A stretch of DNA of 64,000 nucleotides from WRMS01 sp038562165 (GTDB lineage Bacteria; Bacillota; Peptococcia; DRI-13; UBA5745): contig JBCFAO010000003.1 of the NCBI GenBank assembly GCA_038562165.1, forward strand, positions 1 to 64,000. Reading direction: 5' to 3'. Both the position numbers and the translations under genes were made by a program. The notes beneath the pieces are model-generated. The model searched no databases. It had not been told where the DNA came from and was given only the letters and a program-made list of their open reading frames with translations. How positions within the stretch are numbered: the stretch's first letter is position 1; the number at the start of each line of letters is the position of its first letter. This document shows, in pieces, positions 42,042 to 50,260 of this stretch.

Positions 42042-42136
42042 GTTTCACCCTCCAAGTTTAGTTATCAAGGCTCATTAATGTATGGTATTACAAAGCAAAA
42101 AGCCGGAGCAAGCTTCTGCTTTTTCATGATTCCACC

Positions 42137-42907
42137 TCACTCAATGCTGAAGGTAACCTCAACGCTGCCGCTGCCGAGAGCATCCGTCAGTCCGGCGACG
42201 TCAGTGATATATCCAACGGGAACGTAGCGGTAAGAGTTTGGAAATGTGGTGTAAAACAGCACCAGGCTGTTGCCTGACCAAAGATAGATATCTCCGGCAT
42301 TGATCGTGGCAGGTATTTCTGTCTCTGCGGAGGGCAAATCAAAAATCAGGTCGGCGACCTTTTCCTGGGCAGCAAAATCATCCATTTTTAAGGTAAAAGG
42401 CATTTCCCGGACAATGGCCCGTGCCGGCTCATTGTCATGCAGGACAGCCGTAAAATTATCGCTCCCGATTTTAATATTTACCCTTGGCATGGAATCACCT
42501 TCCTGAGACGCAGAATTGCCTTCCCGGGGTTCCGGTGCAGCCAGGCCGGAGGCCGGGTCAGCGGCCGGTGCTGTGGCTGGCTCGGTGGCTGGCTCAGTGG
42601 CCGGGACGGAAGCCGGGTCGGTGGCCGGTGCTGTGGCTGGCTCAGTGGCCGGGTCGGTGGCCGGTGCTGTGGCTGGCTCAGTGGCCGGGTCGGTGGCCGG
42701 TGCTGTGGCTGGCTCAGTGGCCGGCTCGGTGGCCGGTGCTGTGGCCGGTTCGGTGACTGGCTCGGTGGCCGGTCGGGAGGCTGAGCCGGGTTCAGCGGTA
42801 CTGGCAGGCGGCTCCGGCGGCGGAGTATTTGGTGTGGAGCTGTCTGAACAGCCGGCCAAAGCAACCAGCCACATGACAGAAAGTAATATCGATATTATTT
42901 TTTTCAT
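42137..42907 (-). CDS. Lipoprotein with Pro-Ala-Thr repeat linker and cyclophilin-like domain
   Basis: 256 residues. Signal and lipobox VALAGC (Cys20). Residues about 30-125 are a run of PATEPATAPATD-type 12-residue repeats (36-bp DNA repeats at 42540-42790), an extended wall-spanning linker. The C-terminal part (VNIKIGSDNFTAVLHDNEPA to SVEVTFSIE) matches the cyclophilin-like fold often encoded beside aldo/keto reductases and flavodoxins. RBS GGAGGAAG. The reverse-strand frames through the repeats are shadows. Confidence 0.85.
   Translation of the reverse strand: MKKIISILLSVMWLVALAGCSDSSTPNTPPPEPPASTAEPGSASRPATEPVTEPATAPATEPATEPATAPATDPATEPATAPATDPATEPATAPATDPASVPATEPATEPATAPAADPASGLAAPEPREGNSASQEGDSMPRVNIKIGSDNFTAVLHDNEPARAIVREMPFTLKMDDFAAQEKVADLIFDLPSAETEIPATINAGDIYLWSGNSLVLFYTTFPNSYRYVPVGYITDVAGLTDALGSGSVEVTFSIE
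42540..42790 (-). repeat. 36-bp coding tandem repeat (Pro-Ala-Thr linker)
   Basis: Near-identical 36-bp units (encoding PATEPATAPATD) with 12-bp sub-periodicity. Copy number likely varies between strains and may be compressed or expanded by assembly. Confidence 0.85.
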
Positions 42908-42931
42908 TTTCTTCCTCCATCTTTTCCGGTA

Positions 42932-43139
42932 CTAAAGTGCTTTTCCTAACTCGCAGGCCTGACCCAGGGCCGGATTCCCTTCGATGTCGCCAACATCCGT
43001 CATACCAATACTCCGTACAAAACACCCTTCAGGCTTGTTTTTTCCACGCTGCGGCCGGCCTCTTGCGCACCTTTTGCAAACTCCATTGCCAAGGTCTCGG
43101 AATTGCGCCCTTGCGGAGGCTGGCGTAGATAATCAAAAC
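42932..43139 (-). pseudogene. Remnant of a flavodoxin-like NAD(P)H-dependent oxidoreductase
   Basis: On the minus strand, QVLIIYASLRKG is followed, after a one-base shift, by NSETLAMEFAKGAQEAGRSV and EKTSLKG, the N-terminal flavin-binding region of the NADPH-dependent FMN reductase/iron-sulfur flavoprotein type. After another shift comes GMTDVGDIEGNPALGQACEL and GKAL with a stop at 42932, the typical C-terminus. The central 100 or so residues are missing and no start codon remains. It sits directly between the acetyltransferase and the lipoprotein, in the same direction. Confidence 0.75.
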
Positions 43140-43142
43140 TTG

Positions 43143-43733
43143 TTACTGATTATTTTCCTCCTGGGAACTATCAATTTTTTTGATCAATTTAGCCGGCACG
43201 CCGCCCACAATGGTGTTTGCCGCAACATCCATTGTTACCACCGCTCCGGCGGCAACAATGGCCCCGTCTCCAATGGTTACGCCGGGAAGAATGGTGGCAT
43301 TGGAGCCGATCCACACATTCTTGCCAATCAGGATGGGTGCAGGGTGCAGGGTGCTTCGTCTTTCCGGCATAGGATCATGGTTGAGGGTAGCCAGGACCAC
43401 ATTATGGCCGATCAAGGCCCCGTCTCCGATGGTGATGCCGCCTTGGTCTTGAAATTTACAGCCTCCGTTGATAAACACATTTTTACCTATGGTAAGGTTT
43501 TTGCCGCAATCGGTATAAAATGGCGGGAATATGGCAAAGGATTGGTCCAGAGGCTTGCCAATCAGCAGGGACATAAGGCTGCGTATCTCCGCTGGAGTAC
43601 GATAAGTATTATTAATCTCTGCCGTAATCCGCAGGGCTTCCTGGCTTACCTCATGCATAAAGAGATGGGCTTCCGAACCGCCGGTAACGGCCAGACCACG
43701 ATTGAGCTGGTCTAAAAATTCATCTATATTCAT
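43143..43733 (-). CDS. Sugar O-acetyltransferase, hexapeptide-repeat (maltose/galactoside type)
   Basis: 196 residues. N-terminal helical cap, then left-handed beta-helix turns (NLTIGKNVFINGGCKFQD, ITIGDGALIGHNVVLAT, ILIGKNVWIGSNATILPG, VTIGDGAIVAAGAVVT). The catalytic His is in LNHDP. VGGVPAKLIKKI is the common end. RBS GGAG. First gene of a minus-strand group divergent from a LysR regulator, which probably controls it. Confidence 0.9.
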   Translation of the reverse strand: MNIDEFLDQLNRGLAVTGGSEAHLFMHEVSQEALRITAEINNTYRTPAEIRSLMSLLIGKPLDQSFAIFPPFYTDCGKNLTIGKNVFINGGCKFQDQGGITIGDGALIGHNVVLATLNHDPMPERRSTLHPAPILIGKNVWIGSNATILPGVTIGDGAIVAAGAVVTMDVAANTIVGGVPAKLIKKIDSSQEENNQ

Positions 43734-43795
43734 TCTTGTTGTGCTCCTTCAATCGTTTTTTTTTTATTATATAGCGGCGCAATATCAATATCAAA

Positions 43796-43807
43796 TACTT
43801 ATAAGTA
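43796..43807. promoter_or_regulatory. Palindrome between acetyltransferase operon and lysR gene
   Basis: TACTTATAAGTA is a perfect 12-bp palindrome in the divergent intergenic region; a candidate LysR-type binding site (T-N-A type). Confidence 0.4.
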
Positions 43808-43958
43808 ATACTCTCCCATAGTTTACAGGAATATTAAAAAAGGCTATACTGAGCATACTGGGCATACTAGCCTGCGGGCGTATTCATGAGTCCTCTGATA
43901 ATGTATTCCGGCTATCTGTGCAGAATTTGCGCACAACCGAAAAAGGGAGGAATAAAAA

Positions 43959-44846
43959 ATGGAATTTCGGGTTTTACGCTATTTTTTGGCGGTGGCAAGA
44001 GAAGAAAGCATTACAGGTGCAGCAAAAGTGCTGAATGTCACACAACCTACCCTCTCAAAACAACTGATGGAATTAGAAGAAGACTTGGGAAAACAACTGC
44101 TGATTCGCGGCAATCGGAGAATTACCCTCACGGAAGAAGGCATGCTGCTGCGGAAGCGGGCTCAGGAAATCTTGGAGCTGATGGATAAAACCGAATCGGA
44201 AATCAGCAATGCCGATGAATCCATTCATGGAGATATTTATATCGGCAGCGGCGAAACAGATAGCATGCGGCTGATTGCCAGGTTAGCAAAAAAGCTGCAA
44301 GCAAGGTATCCCCATATTCAATATCATCTGTATAGCGGAAATGCCGAAGATGTTACAGAACGCTTAGATAAAGGCCTCTTGGATTTCGGTATTCTTATCG
44401 GGGCGGCAAATATCCAAAAGTATGAGCATCTGCGCCTGACCGCCACAGATACTTGGGGCTTGCTGATGAAAAAGGACAGCCCCCTGGCTGCATTGCCTAA
44501 CATCCGTCCCGAGAATCTGCAAGGTATCCCCCTGCTTTGCTCCAGACAGGCTCTTGCCGGCAATGAATTGTCAGGCTGGCTTCGGGAGGGTTCTGACAAG
44601 TTGAATATTGTGGCTACCTATAATCTCATTTATAATGCCACTCTCATGGTGGAGGAAGGGATTGGCTATGCTTTGTGCTTGGACAAACTGGTGAATACAA
44701 CAAGCTCCAGCGGCTTATGCTTTAAGCCCTTGGAGCCACAATTGGAAGCTCATTTATACATTGTTTGGAAAAAGTATCAGGTGTTTTCTAAGGCGGCGGA
44801 AAAATTCTTAAAGGAACTGCAAGAGGCAGTTAGTGCTAATGCATAA
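43959..44846 (+). CDS. LysR-family transcription regulator
   Basis: 295 residues. N-terminal winged helix MEFRVLRYFLAVAREESITG and AAKVLNVTQPTLSKQLMELE, then a two-lobe effector domain (GDIYIGSGETDSMRLIARL). RBS GGGAGG. Divergent from the acetyltransferase/lipoprotein/AKR group, so that group is the likely target. Confidence 0.92.
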   Translation: MEFRVLRYFLAVAREESITGAAKVLNVTQPTLSKQLMELEEDLGKQLLIRGNRRITLTEEGMLLRKRAQEILELMDKTESEISNADESIHGDIYIGSGETDSMRLIARLAKKLQARYPHIQYHLYSGNAEDVTERLDKGLLDFGILIGAANIQKYEHLRLTATDTWGLLMKKDSPLAALPNIRPENLQGIPLLCSRQALAGNELSGWLREGSDKLNIVATYNLIYNATLMVEEGIGYALCLDKLVNTTSSSGLCFKPLEPQLEAHLYIVWKKYQVFSKAAEKFLKELQEAVSANA

Positions 44847-44902
44847 AAATACCTGTTGCAGAAAGTCGATTTTAGGGTTAAAATATATCTCGCTATTAAT
44901 TC

Positions 44903-44944
44903 CTCGGTACCGAGTATCTTTGCACCCAGCTTCTTGGTGCAAAG
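44903..44944. promoter_or_regulatory. Two palindromes upstream of the marR gene
   Basis: CTCGGTACCGAG (44903-44914) is a perfect 12-bp palindrome; CTTTGCACC (44918-44926) pairs with GGTGCAAAG (44936-44944). They end 19 bases before the marR ATG and may be the autoregulatory operator. Confidence 0.5.
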
Positions 44945-44963
44945 TAAATAAGAGGTGAAAGAT

Positions 44964-45446
44964 ATGGAAATGCAGCAGGAGCATACCCTGGCTACTCATC
45001 TGAGAGCATGCTCACATTTTCTTTATTACCAAACCGGCGGCAAAGCCGGGCAGCGGCGAATTTTGGTGACGCTTTTGAGGTGGCCCGATCTTACCCAGAA
45101 GGAGCTTCAGGACATACTGGACATAAGCTCCGGCTCTTTAAGCGAAATTCTCCAAAAGATGGAAGATGCGGTCTTGGTGGCGCGAAAAAAGAGCCGGGAT
45201 GATAAGCGGCAGGTGAAGCTGGAGCTTACCCCCGAGGGCAAAGCCATGGCGCTCCAGGTGAAGGGGCATTATCTCCGCACCCTTGAGCGAATGTTTGAAT
45301 GCTTAAACCAGGAGGAAAAGGGGTCCCTTGGCCAAATTTTAGCTAAGCTGGCAGCCCATTTGGATTCTCTCAAAGCCGACCCGCTTTTTGCGGCGGGGGC
45401 TACTGATGTCTGCGGGGAATTATCAAGCCGCAGAGGAAATTATTAA
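44964..45446 (+). CDS. MarR-family transcription regulator
   Basis: 160 residues. Winged-helix core DLTQKELQDILDISSGSLSE and wing RKKSRDDKRQVKLELTPEGK. The ATG at 44964 has AGAGGTG upstream (the GTG of that site is an alternative start). It precedes a heterodimeric ABC exporter by 67 bases; MarR genes in this position commonly repress the exporter and sense its substrates. Confidence 0.9.
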   Translation: MEMQQEHTLATHLRACSHFLYYQTGGKAGQRRILVTLLRWPDLTQKELQDILDISSGSLSEILQKMEDAVLVARKKSRDDKRQVKLELTPEGKAMALQVKGHYLRTLERMFECLNQEEKGSLGQILAKLAAHLDSLKADPLFAAGATDVCGELSSRRGNY

Positions 45447-45513
45447 GATCATAAAAAATACGTTTGGCGAGGAACCAAAACCCCGCCGTTAAAAGAGGAG
45501 CAGAGTTAACGTA

Positions 45514-47253
45514 ATGTGGAAAATCCTATTAAAAAGTTTAAGGGAGTTTAAAAGGCCTTCGATTTTGGCGCCGGCTTTCGTATCCATGGAGGTTGTGATC
45601 GAGTGTATCATTCCCTTTATTACTGCTTACCTGGTCAATCAAATCAGGGCAGGCTGCGGCATCGGCGTCATTTTGCGGTACGGGCTGCTTCTGTTGGTAA
45701 TGGCGGCCTTTTCCCTGGCTTTCGGCAGGATGGCAGGCGTAGCCTGTGCCACGGCGGCCAGCGGTTTTTCCCGCAATCTTCGCAAGGATATGTTTTACAG
45801 CATCCAGTCCTTCTCCTTCGGCAATATCGACCGTTTCTCATCGTCCTCCCTGGTAACCAGGCTGACCACTGATGTGAACAACGTGCAAATGGCCTACATG
45901 ATGATTATCCGCACAGCCATCAGAAGTCCTCTGATGCTGATTTTCGCCATTGTCATGGCCTTTATCATGGGTGGCCGGCTGGCCTTCATTTTTGTGGCGG
46001 TGGTGCCTTTCCTGGCTCTGGGTCTCTACCTGATTATCCGCAAAGCCTTTCCTATCTTCAAAAGGGTCTTCCGCAGGTACGATGCTCTAAACGGCTCCAT
46101 TCAGGAAAATATCCAGGGTATTCGCGTAGTGAAATCCTTCGTGCGGGAGGATTATGAAAAGCAGAAGTTTGAAAAGGCCGCCGAAGAGGTGCGCCAGGAA
46201 TTCACCAGGGCAGAAAAGATTCTGGCCTTCAACGCACCTATGATGCAGTTTTGCCTGTATGTCAATATGGTGTTCATCCTGACCTTCGGCTCCTATGTGA
46301 TCATCACTACCCAGGGTCTGAATTTCAATGTGGGCCAGCTTTCCTCCCTGATGGTATACAGTTTTCAGATACTGATGAGCCTGATGATGCTCTCCATGGT
46401 TTTCGTGATGATTACCATCGCCGATGAGTCCACCCGCCGCATTGCCGAGGTGCTGCAGGAGAAAAGCACCCTGACTAATCCTGCAAACCCCGTGACTGAG
46501 GTGAAAGACGGCTCCATTGATTTTGTGGATGTGGGCTTTCGTTATTCCGATAAAGCAGAGCTGATGGTGCTGCAAAATATCAATTTGCATATCAATTCCG
46601 GGGAAACCATCGGTATTTTGGGCGGCACAGGCGCCTCAAAAACCTCGCTGGTTCAGTTGATTCCCCGTCTCTACGACGTTGCGGAGGGATCAGTACAGGT
46701 AGGGGGCCTGGATGTGCGGGCTTATGATATTGAAGCCCTGCGCAACCAGGTTGCCGTGGTGCTGCAAAATAATCTTCTGTTTTCCGGTACCATTAAAGAA
46801 AACCTGCGTTGGGGCAATCCCCAGGCCAGCGACGAAGAACTGCAGGAGGCTTGCCGGCTGGCCCAGGCCGACGATTTTATTTCCCGGTTTCCCCTGGGCT
46901 ACGATACCTATATCGAGCAAGGCGGCGCCAACGTCTCCGGCGGCCAAAAGCAGCGGCTTTGCATTGCCCGGGCTCTTTTGAAAAAGCCGAAAATCCTCAT
47001 TCTGGATGACTCCACCAGCGCTGTGGATACCCAAACCGACGCCAAGATCCGCCAGGCTTTTCGGGAGTATATTCCCGAAACCACTAAGCTGATCATTGCC
47101 CAGCGCATCGCCTCGGTACAGGACGCCGACCGGATTGTGCTGATGGATAAGGGCAGAATTGCGGCCGTAGGTACCCATGAGGAGCTTTTGGCAACCAGTG
47201 AAATTTACCGGGAGGTTTACGATTCTCAAAACAAGGCAGGTGGTAAGCAGTGA
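45514..47253 (+). CDS. ABC exporter half-transporter with degenerate catalytic site
   Basis: 579 residues: six helices (about 1-315) and an ATPase domain. Walker A is GGTGASKTS (A-S in place of the usual S-G before Lys), signature NVSGGQKQR is intact, but Walker B ILILDDSTSAVD has Asp in place of the catalytic Glu. Such a degenerate site is known for one partner of heterodimeric exporters (BmrC, TM287 type). Stop overlaps the next start (GTGA), so the two are made together. Confidence 0.93.
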   Translation: MWKILLKSLREFKRPSILAPAFVSMEVVIECIIPFITAYLVNQIRAGCGIGVILRYGLLLLVMAAFSLAFGRMAGVACATAASGFSRNLRKDMFYSIQSFSFGNIDRFSSSSLVTRLTTDVNNVQMAYMMIIRTAIRSPLMLIFAIVMAFIMGGRLAFIFVAVVPFLALGLYLIIRKAFPIFKRVFRRYDALNGSIQENIQGIRVVKSFVREDYEKQKFEKAAEEVRQEFTRAEKILAFNAPMMQFCLYVNMVFILTFGSYVIITTQGLNFNVGQLSSLMVYSFQILMSLMMLSMVFVMITIADESTRRIAEVLQEKSTLTNPANPVTEVKDGSIDFVDVGFRYSDKAELMVLQNINLHINSGETIGILGGTGASKTSLVQLIPRLYDVAEGSVQVGGLDVRAYDIEALRNQVAVVLQNNLLFSGTIKENLRWGNPQASDEELQEACRLAQADDFISRFPLGYDTYIEQGGANVSGGQKQRLCIARALLKKPKILILDDSTSAVDTQTDAKIRQAFREYIPETTKLIIAQRIASVQDADRIVLMDKGRIAAVGTHEELLATSEIYREVYDSQNKAGGKQ

Positions 47254-49139
47254 AGCAGGCCCCTATATTTAAAAAAGACACGTTAAAACGGCTTTTAAAA
47301 ATGCTGTTTGAGTTTTATCCTGTGGCCCTGCCTCTGGTGCTTTTCTGCATCTTGTTTACGGCGGCAGTTTCCTCTATTCCCTCTGTTTTTATGCAAAGGG
47401 TCATCGCCGTATTGGAGCAGAACCAGGGCGGCAATTGGGCCCAGGTAGGCCCCCAGATTTTCCGGTTAGTGGCCGTACTTGCGGGGCTTTATGTCCTTTC
47501 CCTGGCCTCTTCTCTCGCCTATACCCGGGCCATGGCAGTAATTACTCAGGGCTCCCTCAAAAAAATGCGGCAGCGGCTGTTTCACAAGATGCAAAGCCTG
47601 CCTATCCGTTTTTTCGACAGCCATCCCCACGGCGACATCATGAGCCATTACACCAACGACATCGATACCCTGAGACAGTTAATATCTCAAAGCATGCCTC
47701 AGCTTTTATCCGCAGCAGTAACGGTGCTGACCCTTTTGAGCATTATGCTCTACTTTAGCCTCTGGATGACCATAGTAGTGCTCAGCGGTATGGCCCTGAT
47801 GCTGGTTGTGGTAAAGAAGCTGGGCGGCAGTTCCGCCAAATATTTTATGCGACAGCAGGTCTCTCTGGGCAAAACCGAGGGCTATATTCAGGAGATGATG
47901 CATGGTCAAAAGGTGGTAAAAGTATTCTGCCATGAGGAGGAGGCTAAGGCGGGCTTTGACGCCATCAATGACCAGCTCTTCCGGGATGCGGAGCAGGCCA
48001 ACACCTTTGCCAATATCCTGCCCCCCGTGGTCGTCAACATCGGCAATCTAATCTACGTCACAGTGGCCATGGCCGGCGGCATCTTCCTCCTGACCAAGGT
48101 CAACAACCTGAGCATTTCCGGTCTGGCCTTCAGCATCAGCGTGGTAGTGCCTTTCCTGAACATAACCCGTCAGTTTTCGGGAAATATCAACCAGGTATCC
48201 CAGCAAGTAAATGCGGTAATCATGGGTCTGGCCGGCGCCAACCGTATCTTCGCGGTTCTTGATGAGGCTGCCGAGGAGGATAAGGGATTTATCACTCTGG
48301 TCAACGTCCGGGAAGAAGACGGCCTGCTGACGGAATGCCAGGAGCGCACAGGCCTTTGGGCCTGGAAGCAGCCTCTGGAGGACGGTACGGTACGTTATAC
48401 CCGGCTGGCCGGCGATGTACGGCTGCAGGAGGTGGATTTCGGCTATGAGAAAGACAAGCCGGTACTCCACAACATTACACTGTTTGCAGAGCCGGGACAA
48501 AAAGTGGCCTTTGTGGGCGCTACCGGTGCAGGCAAGACTACCATTACTAACCTGTTGAACCGCTTTTACGATATTGCCGACGGCAAGATACGCTACGACG
48601 GCATCAACATCAACAAAATCAGAAAATCCGATCTGCGCCGGGCTGTGGGCATAGTGCTCCAGGATACGAATCTGTTTAGCGGCACCGTCATGGACAATAT
48701 CCGCTACGGCAGGCTGGCGGCCAGCGATGAGGAATGCGTAGAGGCAGCCCGGCTTACCGGCGCCCATGATTTTATTACCAGGCTGCCGGAAGGCTATCAG
48801 ACTGTGCTTACCGGCAATGGCGGCAACCTCTCCCAGGGCCAGCGGCAGTTGATTGCCATCGCCCGGGCGGCAGTAGCCGATCCGCCGGTGATGATTTTGG
48901 ACGAAGCCACTTCCTCCATCGATACCCGTACCGAAGCCATCGTCCAGCGGGGTATGGACGCTCTTATGAAAGGGCGGACGGTATTCGTTATTGCCCACCG
49001 CCTTTCCACCGTTCAAAACTCCGATGTGATCATGGTTCTTGAGCAAGGGCAGATCATCGAGCGGGGCAGCCACCAGCGCCTCATCGAAGAAAAGGGCAAA
49101 TATTATCAGCTTTATACCGGCGCTTTTGAGCTTGAGTAA
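47250..49139 (+). CDS. ABC exporter half-transporter, catalytic partner
   Basis: 629 residues: six helices and an ATPase domain with Walker A VGATGAGKTTITNLL, signature NLSQGQRQL and Walker B VMILDEATSSIDT with the catalytic Glu; H-loop IAHRLST. An insertion of about 45 residues between the membrane part and ATPase (TLVNVREEDGLLTECQERTG region) is typical of the BmrD side. With the preceding gene it should form a multidrug exporter under MarR control. Confidence 0.93.
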   Translation: MKQAPIFKKDTLKRLLKMLFEFYPVALPLVLFCILFTAAVSSIPSVFMQRVIAVLEQNQGGNWAQVGPQIFRLVAVLAGLYVLSLASSLAYTRAMAVITQGSLKKMRQRLFHKMQSLPIRFFDSHPHGDIMSHYTNDIDTLRQLISQSMPQLLSAAVTVLTLLSIMLYFSLWMTIVVLSGMALMLVVVKKLGGSSAKYFMRQQVSLGKTEGYIQEMMHGQKVVKVFCHEEEAKAGFDAINDQLFRDAEQANTFANILPPVVVNIGNLIYVTVAMAGGIFLLTKVNNLSISGLAFSISVVVPFLNITRQFSGNINQVSQQVNAVIMGLAGANRIFAVLDEAAEEDKGFITLVNVREEDGLLTECQERTGLWAWKQPLEDGTVRYTRLAGDVRLQEVDFGYEKDKPVLHNITLFAEPGQKVAFVGATGAGKTTITNLLNRFYDIADGKIRYDGININKIRKSDLRRAVGIVLQDTNLFSGTVMDNIRYGRLAASDEECVEAARLTGAHDFITRLPEGYQTVLTGNGGNLSQGQRQLIAIARAAVADPPVMILDEATSSIDTRTEAIVQRGMDALMKGRTVFVIAHRLSTVQNSDVIMVLEQGQIIERGSHQRLIEEKGKYYQLYTGAFELE

Positions 49140-49143
49140 TGAG

Positions 49144-49175
49144 AAGAGGGTTGTCCCACGGGGGCAGCCCTTTTT
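49144..49175 (+). terminator. Terminator after the ABC exporter operon
   Basis: AAGAGGGTTGTCCC pairs with GGGGCAGCCCTTTTT (two wobbles), T5 run. Confidence 0.8.
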
Positions 49176-49304
49176 AATTATCATTATAGGAATAATCCCT
49201 GGATTTTTGCAGTTTTGCTTTTACCCCATTCCCGTTGCATGGTACACTGTATCTATAGAGATAAGATTGAGATAATAGCAAGGCATGGGAAAGAGGTGAA
49301 ATTG

Positions 49305-49736
49305 ATGCCCAGTATTTTTTTGAGCCATACCAGCACCGACAAGCCCTTTGTCGAAAAGCTGGCCCAAGATTTGAAAAAAATCGGCATTAATGTTTGGTTT
49401 GATAAATGGGCTATTAATGTAGGCGATTCGATTACCTGGAAGATCGAAGAAGGCATTCGGGAAAACGAATTTTTAGGAATAATCCTTTCACCGGAAGCCC
49501 TGCAATCGGAATGGGTCAAGGTTGAGCTCAGCGCCGCTTGGGTAAAGCAGATGCAAAGAAAAAAAGTAACGGTTCTGCCCATTTTGTACCGCAACTGCGA
49601 TATTCCTCTGCTTCTGGCCGACCGCAAATACGCGGATTTCCGGGAGGATTACCAAGCTGGATTTGAGGAATTGGCAACGTTCTGGGAATTAAAAGGGCTT
49701 ACATTCTTACGGAAGATAATTGGAGGAGATTTGTAG
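49305..49736 (+). CDS. TIR-domain protein, 5' part of a frameshifted gene
   Basis: 143 residues. MPSIFLSHTSTDKPFVEKLA is the TIR beta-A region; WFDKWAINVGDSITWKIEEG holds the candidate NADase glutamate (Glu48 or Glu49), followed by LGIILSPEALQSEWVKVEL. In bacteria such TIR proteins hydrolyse NAD+ or signal in phage defence. RBS AAGAGGTG. The last dozen residues are out of register: the frame changes near 49700 and the protein should continue through 50194. Confidence 0.85.
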   Translation: MPSIFLSHTSTDKPFVEKLAQDLKKIGINVWFDKWAINVGDSITWKIEEGIRENEFLGIILSPEALQSEWVKVELSAAWVKQMQRKKVTVLPILYRNCDIPLLLADRKYADFREDYQAGFEELATFWELKGLTFLRKIIGGDL

Positions 49737-49789
49737 GCAGCGGTAATCCCGATTGGAAGAAATTCAGAGAAAAAAAATTCGAAAAATTA

Positions 49790-50194
49790 GTGACGATTTT
49801 GGTGGATCGAGCCATAGAATACAACTGGTCAAGCTGGGTAGGCTCCAGTAAGAATCCTTTTTCGATAACGCTTTCCGCCTTCGTTGACCGGGGCAAATCC
49901 CTCTCCCTCTCCATTAAACTGAATGGCAAGACCTGCGCATATATGGCTCATTTTGGCTCGGAGATTAATACGAATGAATTAAAATCCGCTGATTTTTCTA
50001 TTTACGTAGGCAATACCATTAATGAGTGCGAGGAATTCGTCTGGCGGAATATGGAGGATTTTAAAAAGAATTTCGGCACGCCCCCGGGAAAAGCCTATCA
50101 TTCGATTGCCAAGCATCTTAGCCCCAATAAATATGGGGATTTTGCCAGGCAAATAATGAAGGATTTGCGCTGGTATAAGGGAGATAATATATAA
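49790..50194 (+). pseudogene. 3' part of the TIR-domain gene, after a frameshift
   Basis: This frame is open upstream of its first GTG back to about 49690, giving LTEDNWRRFVGSGNPDWKKF followed by REKKFEKLVTILVDRAIEYN, which reads smoothly from the TIR part once 1 base is lost or 2 gained around 49695-49706. The whole protein would be about 296 residues: TIR plus a C-terminal domain I do not recognise (AIEYNWSSWVGSSKNPFS, FVDRGKSLSLSIKLNGKTCA). There is no ribosome site before 49790, so it is unlikely to be separate. Confidence 0.7.
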
Positions 50195-50207
50195 GAGGTT
50201 ATAATGC

Positions 50208-50255
50208 AAAAAATACCGCAAAAGCTTCTCTGCAAAAGCCTTTGCGGTATTTTTA
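50208..50255. terminator. Bidirectional terminator between the TIR gene and sbcC
   Basis: AAATACCGCAAA (50211-50222) pairs with TTTGCGGTATTT (50241-50252), with A and T runs on the outer sides; it serves both convergent genes. Confidence 0.9.
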
Positions 50256-50260
50256 TTGAT

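Noticed and set aside
42516..42935. Frames rich in GSVAGAVAGS or RWPVLW through the lipoprotein gene
   Set aside because: They are antisense or shifted readings of the 36-bp Pro-Ala-Thr repeat.
45514..47253. First ABC exporter gene as a broken pseudogene because Walker B lacks Glu
   Set aside because: A degenerate site in one partner is normal for heterodimeric exporters and its neighbour carries the catalytic Glu.
48048..49184. 378-codon open frame antisense to the second ABC exporter gene
   Set aside because: The plus strand has full ABC motifs; the antisense frame has no family features and is a shadow of GC-rich codons.
49690..49710. Programmed frameshift in the TIR gene
   Set aside because: There is no slippery heptamer or downstream pseudoknot that I can see; mutation or sequencing error is simpler.
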